Part shown: piece after piece, positions 5,913 through 7,656 of the stretch
Layout of the letters: each line of letters opens with the position of its first letter
Numbering within the stretch: position 1 is the first letter of the stretch
Source of the DNA: Phycisphaerales bacterium
Lineage (GTDB): Bacteria > Planctomycetota > Phycisphaerae > Sedimentisphaerales > Anaerohalosphaeraceae
Assembly (NCBI GenBank): GCA_011053245.1
Contig: DRGS01000127.1
Location: 1-7,656 of the forward strand
Reading direction: 5' to 3'
Length of the DNA stretch: 7,656 nt
Program-made: the position numbers and the translations under genes
The notes under the pieces: model-generated
Seen by the model: only the letters and a program-made list of their open reading frames with translations
What the model was told of the DNA's origin: nothing
Databases searched by the model: none

Positions 5913-7186
5913 ATTGGCCTGAGTGGTTTGAGGTTGCTTCGACCGGGCGGGCCTGGCGGGAGGGGATGAAGCTGAAAATAGAACCGCTTCCTTATTGCCG
6001 GAAACCTAATAATACCGAGTGGGCGAGTTGCTGGACCAGATTGAGGGATATAGTTGGAAAAGAGTGGGTGCTGGCCGCCGAGGGGCTGTACGGTGGGCTG
6101 TTGGAGATAGCTAAAGGCAGGCGAGAGAGATCAAATGCGGTAACTTCAACACAGCGAGGCTGGATAATCGGTTTTGATCGCTCTGTGTTAGGGGTCAATG
6201 GTGTTGCGGTACGCAGAGTGGTCGATGCAGGGCAGGTTAAGTTGCTTCTGATGGCGATGCTGGAGGCTGAACTGCTCGAAAGAAAAGAATGTCCGTTCGC
6301 TAAGCAGGGAGAAGATGTGTGCGAGCTTGGGCAGGTAAATGTTAAAATAGGGGAATTGTGCGAATTGCGCGAATTGCGCGAACCTTTAAAAAGCGAAGGC
6401 GAAGCGAAAGAGAAAGTAAATATAAATAAAGAAAACAGCACGGGCGATGATAGACAAAAGGAGGATGTCGACGATGGGTTGGGCCGAAGCTCGCCTGTCG
6501 ATAAGGATGCCGGCTCCGCCAGAGTTGTTTTAAAGGATTCGCAGGGCTTGATTCTTCAGGATCCCGAAAAATCGCATATCGCAAAACCGCATATCGCTGA
6601 ATCGCAGGAAGGATCGCAGGATCGCAATATCGCAGGATCGCAGGATCGCCCGGGGATCCTGAAGAATCAAGGGGCCAAAGGCCCTTCTTCAGGGCAAGCC
6701 GAACATAACGACCCTACAGCTATGCAAGCGGGGTTGTTGGCTAATGATCTGTTGAAAGAGGATCCGGCGATTATATTGCAGGGTTTGCCAGAGAAGGAGG
6801 TGGCTGTTGAGTTTGTTGTGGTTGACAGGGCGGAGCAATGGGTAATCGAATTGTTCCCTGAAACAATGAAAGTTGCTGATGATGCAGCTGGGTTTTATGT
6901 TTCCGAGGATATGCGGCGGCAAGCTGTTGGGGATATCAGCTCTATCAGAAACGCTATTGCGTGGTGTTGGCGGCAGGATAAAAGCGGACGGCTGGTCGTT
7001 GAGCTTGTGAGGGTGACTCAAGCGTTTTGTGTTCGAAAAAAGAGACCGAGAAATACGATGCGAAATCCGATGAAAGTGTTGATGTCTGAATATAAAAAAC
7101 AATTGAAATGGCCGGGGAATATGAGTGAGGTGGCAACCTCTGGAGAGAGGGGGGGAGAGGATAAGCCGTCAGCCAGGCCTCCGTGA
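5885..7186 (+). CDS. Unrecognised 433-residue phage protein with repeat-encoded linker, possible replication protein
   Basis: I do not recognise this protein with certainty. The N-terminal part (1-140) looks folded, with Trp-rich segments and a helical pair (about 108-133, VRRVVDAGQVKLLLMAML...LLERKECP) that resembles a winged-helix DNA-binding domain of phage replication proteins. Residues about 150-300 form a low-complexity, charged and Gln/Ser/Asp-rich linker. It includes ELCELRELRE (158-166), a Lys/Glu/Asn-rich stretch (170-184) and a segment (221-263) encoded by an inverted repeat enclosing tandem octamers. The C-terminal part (304-410) looks folded again, with VEFVVVDRAEQWVIELFP (308-325), an Ala/Trp helix (353-363) and basic clusters (KKRPR 385-389; KKQLK 404-408). 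There is no Walker A/B motif, so it is not a helicase or ATPase. The ATG at 5885 has AAGGA 6 nt upstream. The architecture recalls lambda O, a DNA-binding initiator with origin repeats inside the gene; this is an analogy, not homology. Confidence 0.75.
   Translation: MAEIALYIRNWPEWFEVASTGRAWREGMKLKIEPLPYCRKPNNTEWASCWTRLRDIVGKEWVLAAEGLYGGLLEIAKGRRERSNAVTSTQRGWIIGFDRSVLGVNGVAVRRVVDAGQVKLLLMAMLEAELLERKECPFAKQGEDVCELGQVNVKIGELCELRELREPLKSEGEAKEKVNINKENSTGDDRQKEDVDDGLGRSSPVDKDAGSARVVLKDSQGLILQDPEKSHIAKPHIAESQEGSQDRNIAGSQDRPGILKNQGAKGPSSGQAEHNDPTAMQAGLLANDLLKEDPAIILQGLPEKEVAVEFVVVDRAEQWVIELFPETMKVADDAAGFYVSEDMRRQAVGDISSIRNAIAWCWRQDKSGRLVVELVRVTQAFCVRKKRPRNTMRNPMKVLMSEYKKQLKWPGNMSEVATSGERGGEDKPSARPP
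6353..6379 (+). repeat. Three tandem 9-bp repeats, GAATTGYGC
   Basis: GAATTGTGC (6353-6361), GAATTGCGC (6362-6370) and GAATTGCGC (6371-6379) are exact neighbours and in frame, encoding ELC, ELR, ELR. A purine-rich, AT-rich stretch (about 6406-6437) follows after a short gap. They could be iterons or a simple in-frame amplification. Confidence 0.8.
6547..6671 (+). repeat. 19-bp perfect inverted repeat enclosing an array of ATCGC repeats
   Basis: CTTGATTCTTCAGGATCCC at 6547-6565 is the exact reverse complement of 6653-6671. The 87 nt between the arms are almost wholly made of ATCGC-based units with a spacing near 8 bp. Degenerate units lie at 6569-6610. A regular 8-bp array with consensus GGATCGCA lies at 6611-6650: five units, of which the third begins AT and the last ends CC. 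The coding frame stays open throughout, so the element encodes part of a protein linker. Readings that fit are an iteron-like origin, an in-frame palindromic repeat element, or a strong stem-loop. Confidence 0.85.
6672..6684 (+). repeat. GGGCCAAAGGCCC hairpin, second copy of GGGCCAWAGGCCC
   Basis: A perfect 5-bp GC stem with an AAA loop starts directly after the right arm of the 19-bp inverted repeat and is followed by TTCTTC. It differs in one loop base from the hairpin at 4994-5006. Because the downstream tract is short and interrupted, and the site is mid-gene, an intrinsic terminator is unlikely. Confidence 0.6.
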
Positions 7187-7205
7187 TAAAACCAGCAGGG
7201 CGGTG

Positions 7206-7253
7206 ATGATAGTTAAACCACTATATATGCGTGAGTTATGGAGTAAAGCGTGA
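7206..7253 (+). CDS. Possible 15-residue ORF or leader peptide
   Basis: ATG at 7206 opens a 15-codon frame ending in TGA at 7251-7253, and AGGG at 7197-7200 lies 5 nt before it. The predicted peptide is MIVKPLYMRELWSKA. Its stop overlaps the GTG start of the next gene (GTGA), a typical coupling arrangement. So short an ORF could be chance; it may serve only to bring ribosomes to the downstream GTG, which has its own good SD. Confidence 0.35.
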   Translation: MIVKPLYMRELWSKA

Positions 7254-7656
7254 GAATCGGACTGATTGACATAGAGCCAAAGAGTTGCGAGCATTGCGGT
7301 GAGGTGTTACCAGAGGGAAGCACGAGGGCAAAGCGTTTTTGCTCAAGTGCCTGCAAAAAGAAGCAATGGAGGGCAAAGAATAAGGAGCATGTAGCGGTAT
7401 ATTTAAAGCAATGGAAGGAAGCGAACTCAGAGGCGGTTAAAGCGAGCCACCAAGCGACTTTAGCGAAGCAAAAGGCTGATAAGGAAGCCAAGAGAACGGC
7501 GATGCCGTGTGAGTGTTGCGGGGCAACATTACCAAAAGACGCTAAACAAGGTAGGCTTTTCTGCTCTATTGTTTGCCGGAAAGAAAAGAATAGGGAGGAT
7601 AGCAGGCTATATTATCAGGCTAATAAAGAAAAGTGTAAGGAAAGTAGTAGACGCAC
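7250..7656 (+). CDS. Tandem zinc-finger-like protein, N-terminal part (runs off the right edge)
   Basis: The frame starts at GTG 7250, with GGAG at 7240-7243 six nt upstream and an in-frame TAA at 7244-7246, so the start is well fixed. It is open to the end of the window (135 codons). Two Cys units with the same spacing are present: C13-x2-C16-x14-C31-x3-C35 and C87-x2-C90-x14-C105-x3-C109. Both share the pattern CxxCGxxLP...RxFCSxxCxK, indicating an internal duplication of a small zinc-ribbon or treble-clef unit. A Lys/Ala/Glu-rich helical spacer (36-84) lies between them. After the second unit the sequence reads YYQANKEKCKESSRR (121-135), similar to the lead-in to the HNH domain in some phage endonucleases, so a nuclease domain may lie beyond the edge. 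That is inference; a DNA-binding protein without a nuclease is equally possible. Confidence 0.75.
   Translation, partial: MRIGLIDIEPKSCEHCGEVLPEGSTRAKRFCSSACKKKQWRAKNKEHVAVYLKQWKEANSEAVKASHQATLAKQKADKEAKRTAMPCECCGATLPKDAKQGRLFCSIVCRKEKNREDSRLYYQANKEKCKESSRR

Noticed and set aside
5992..6441. 149-codon minus-strand ORF
   Set aside because: Antisense to the 5885-7186 gene, Ser/Pro-rich low-complexity translation typical of a shadow frame; no SD on that strand seen.
6569..6650. ATCGC repeats as a CRISPR array
   Set aside because: The units are about 8 bp with no spacers, so they cannot be CRISPR repeats.
6672..6694. GC hairpin followed by TTCTTC as an intrinsic terminator
   Set aside because: The stem is only 5 bp, the T-tract is interrupted by C, and the reading frame continues for about 500 nt.
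6822..6850. TTGACA in the 433-residue gene
   Set aside because: No acceptable -10 box at the right spacing; inside coding sequence with no gene start nearby.
7213..7491. 92-codon minus-strand ORF
   Set aside because: Antisense to the zinc-finger gene, which has a strong SD, a fixed start and duplicated Cys motifs.

Overview
The window is a tightly packed run of plus-strand genes that looks like part of a tailed-phage genome or prophage. Evidence for this is the single coding strand, stop/start overlaps of the TAATG or TAGTG type at five junctions, good Shine-Dalgarno (SD) sites at most of the remaining starts, two solitary DNA methyltransferases without a restriction partner, a Gp37/Gp68-family protein, a lysozyme, a membrane or lipoprotein candidate, and several small unnamed proteins. 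No minus-strand gene, tRNA, rRNA, CRISPR array or integrase is visible. The host is a bacterium using canonical SD sites, with moderate GC by eye. The style of the methyltransferases and of the small proteins reminds me of phage-like regions in environmental bacteria such as Planctomycetota, but that is a guess and not shown by the sequence.

Layout. 2-1057: C-terminal part of a beta-class DNA methyltransferase whose beginning lies left of the window. 1062-2240: Gp37/Gp68 (DUF5131) protein with a three-Cys motif and a Cys-rich insert. 2240-2647: unnamed protein. 2647-3183: invertebrate-type-lysozyme-like muramidase with an N-terminal membrane segment and a strong internal ribosome binding site. 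3183-3683: two-part unnamed protein, also with an internal start. 3690-4094: small protein with a CxxC...CxC metal-site candidate. 4094-4969: second beta-class methyltransferase, with an altered catalytic motif. 5020-5496: lipoprotein/holin-like protein preceded by a hairpin. 5497-5653: no standard gene, but an open, protein-like frame without a usual start codon. 5654-5839: two-helix membrane miniprotein. 5885-7186: unrecognised 433-residue protein, possibly replication-linked, whose linker region carries three sets of repeats. 7206-7253: possible 15-residue ORF. 7250 to the right edge: protein with two identically spaced zinc-finger-like units.

How they may work together. The two methyltransferases and the DUF5131 protein form a nucleic-acid-modification group, probably protecting phage DNA or altering host DNA. 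The lysozyme and the lipoprotein/holin-like protein could serve host lysis. The 5885-7186 gene, with nested repeats beside an AT-rich stretch, resembles in layout a phage replication gene carrying its own origin, as lambda O does. This last idea is inference. The most notable signals are the nested repeat array at 6353-6684, the dual-start lysozyme, the start-less ORF at 5492-5650 and the SPSY motif of the second methyltransferase.
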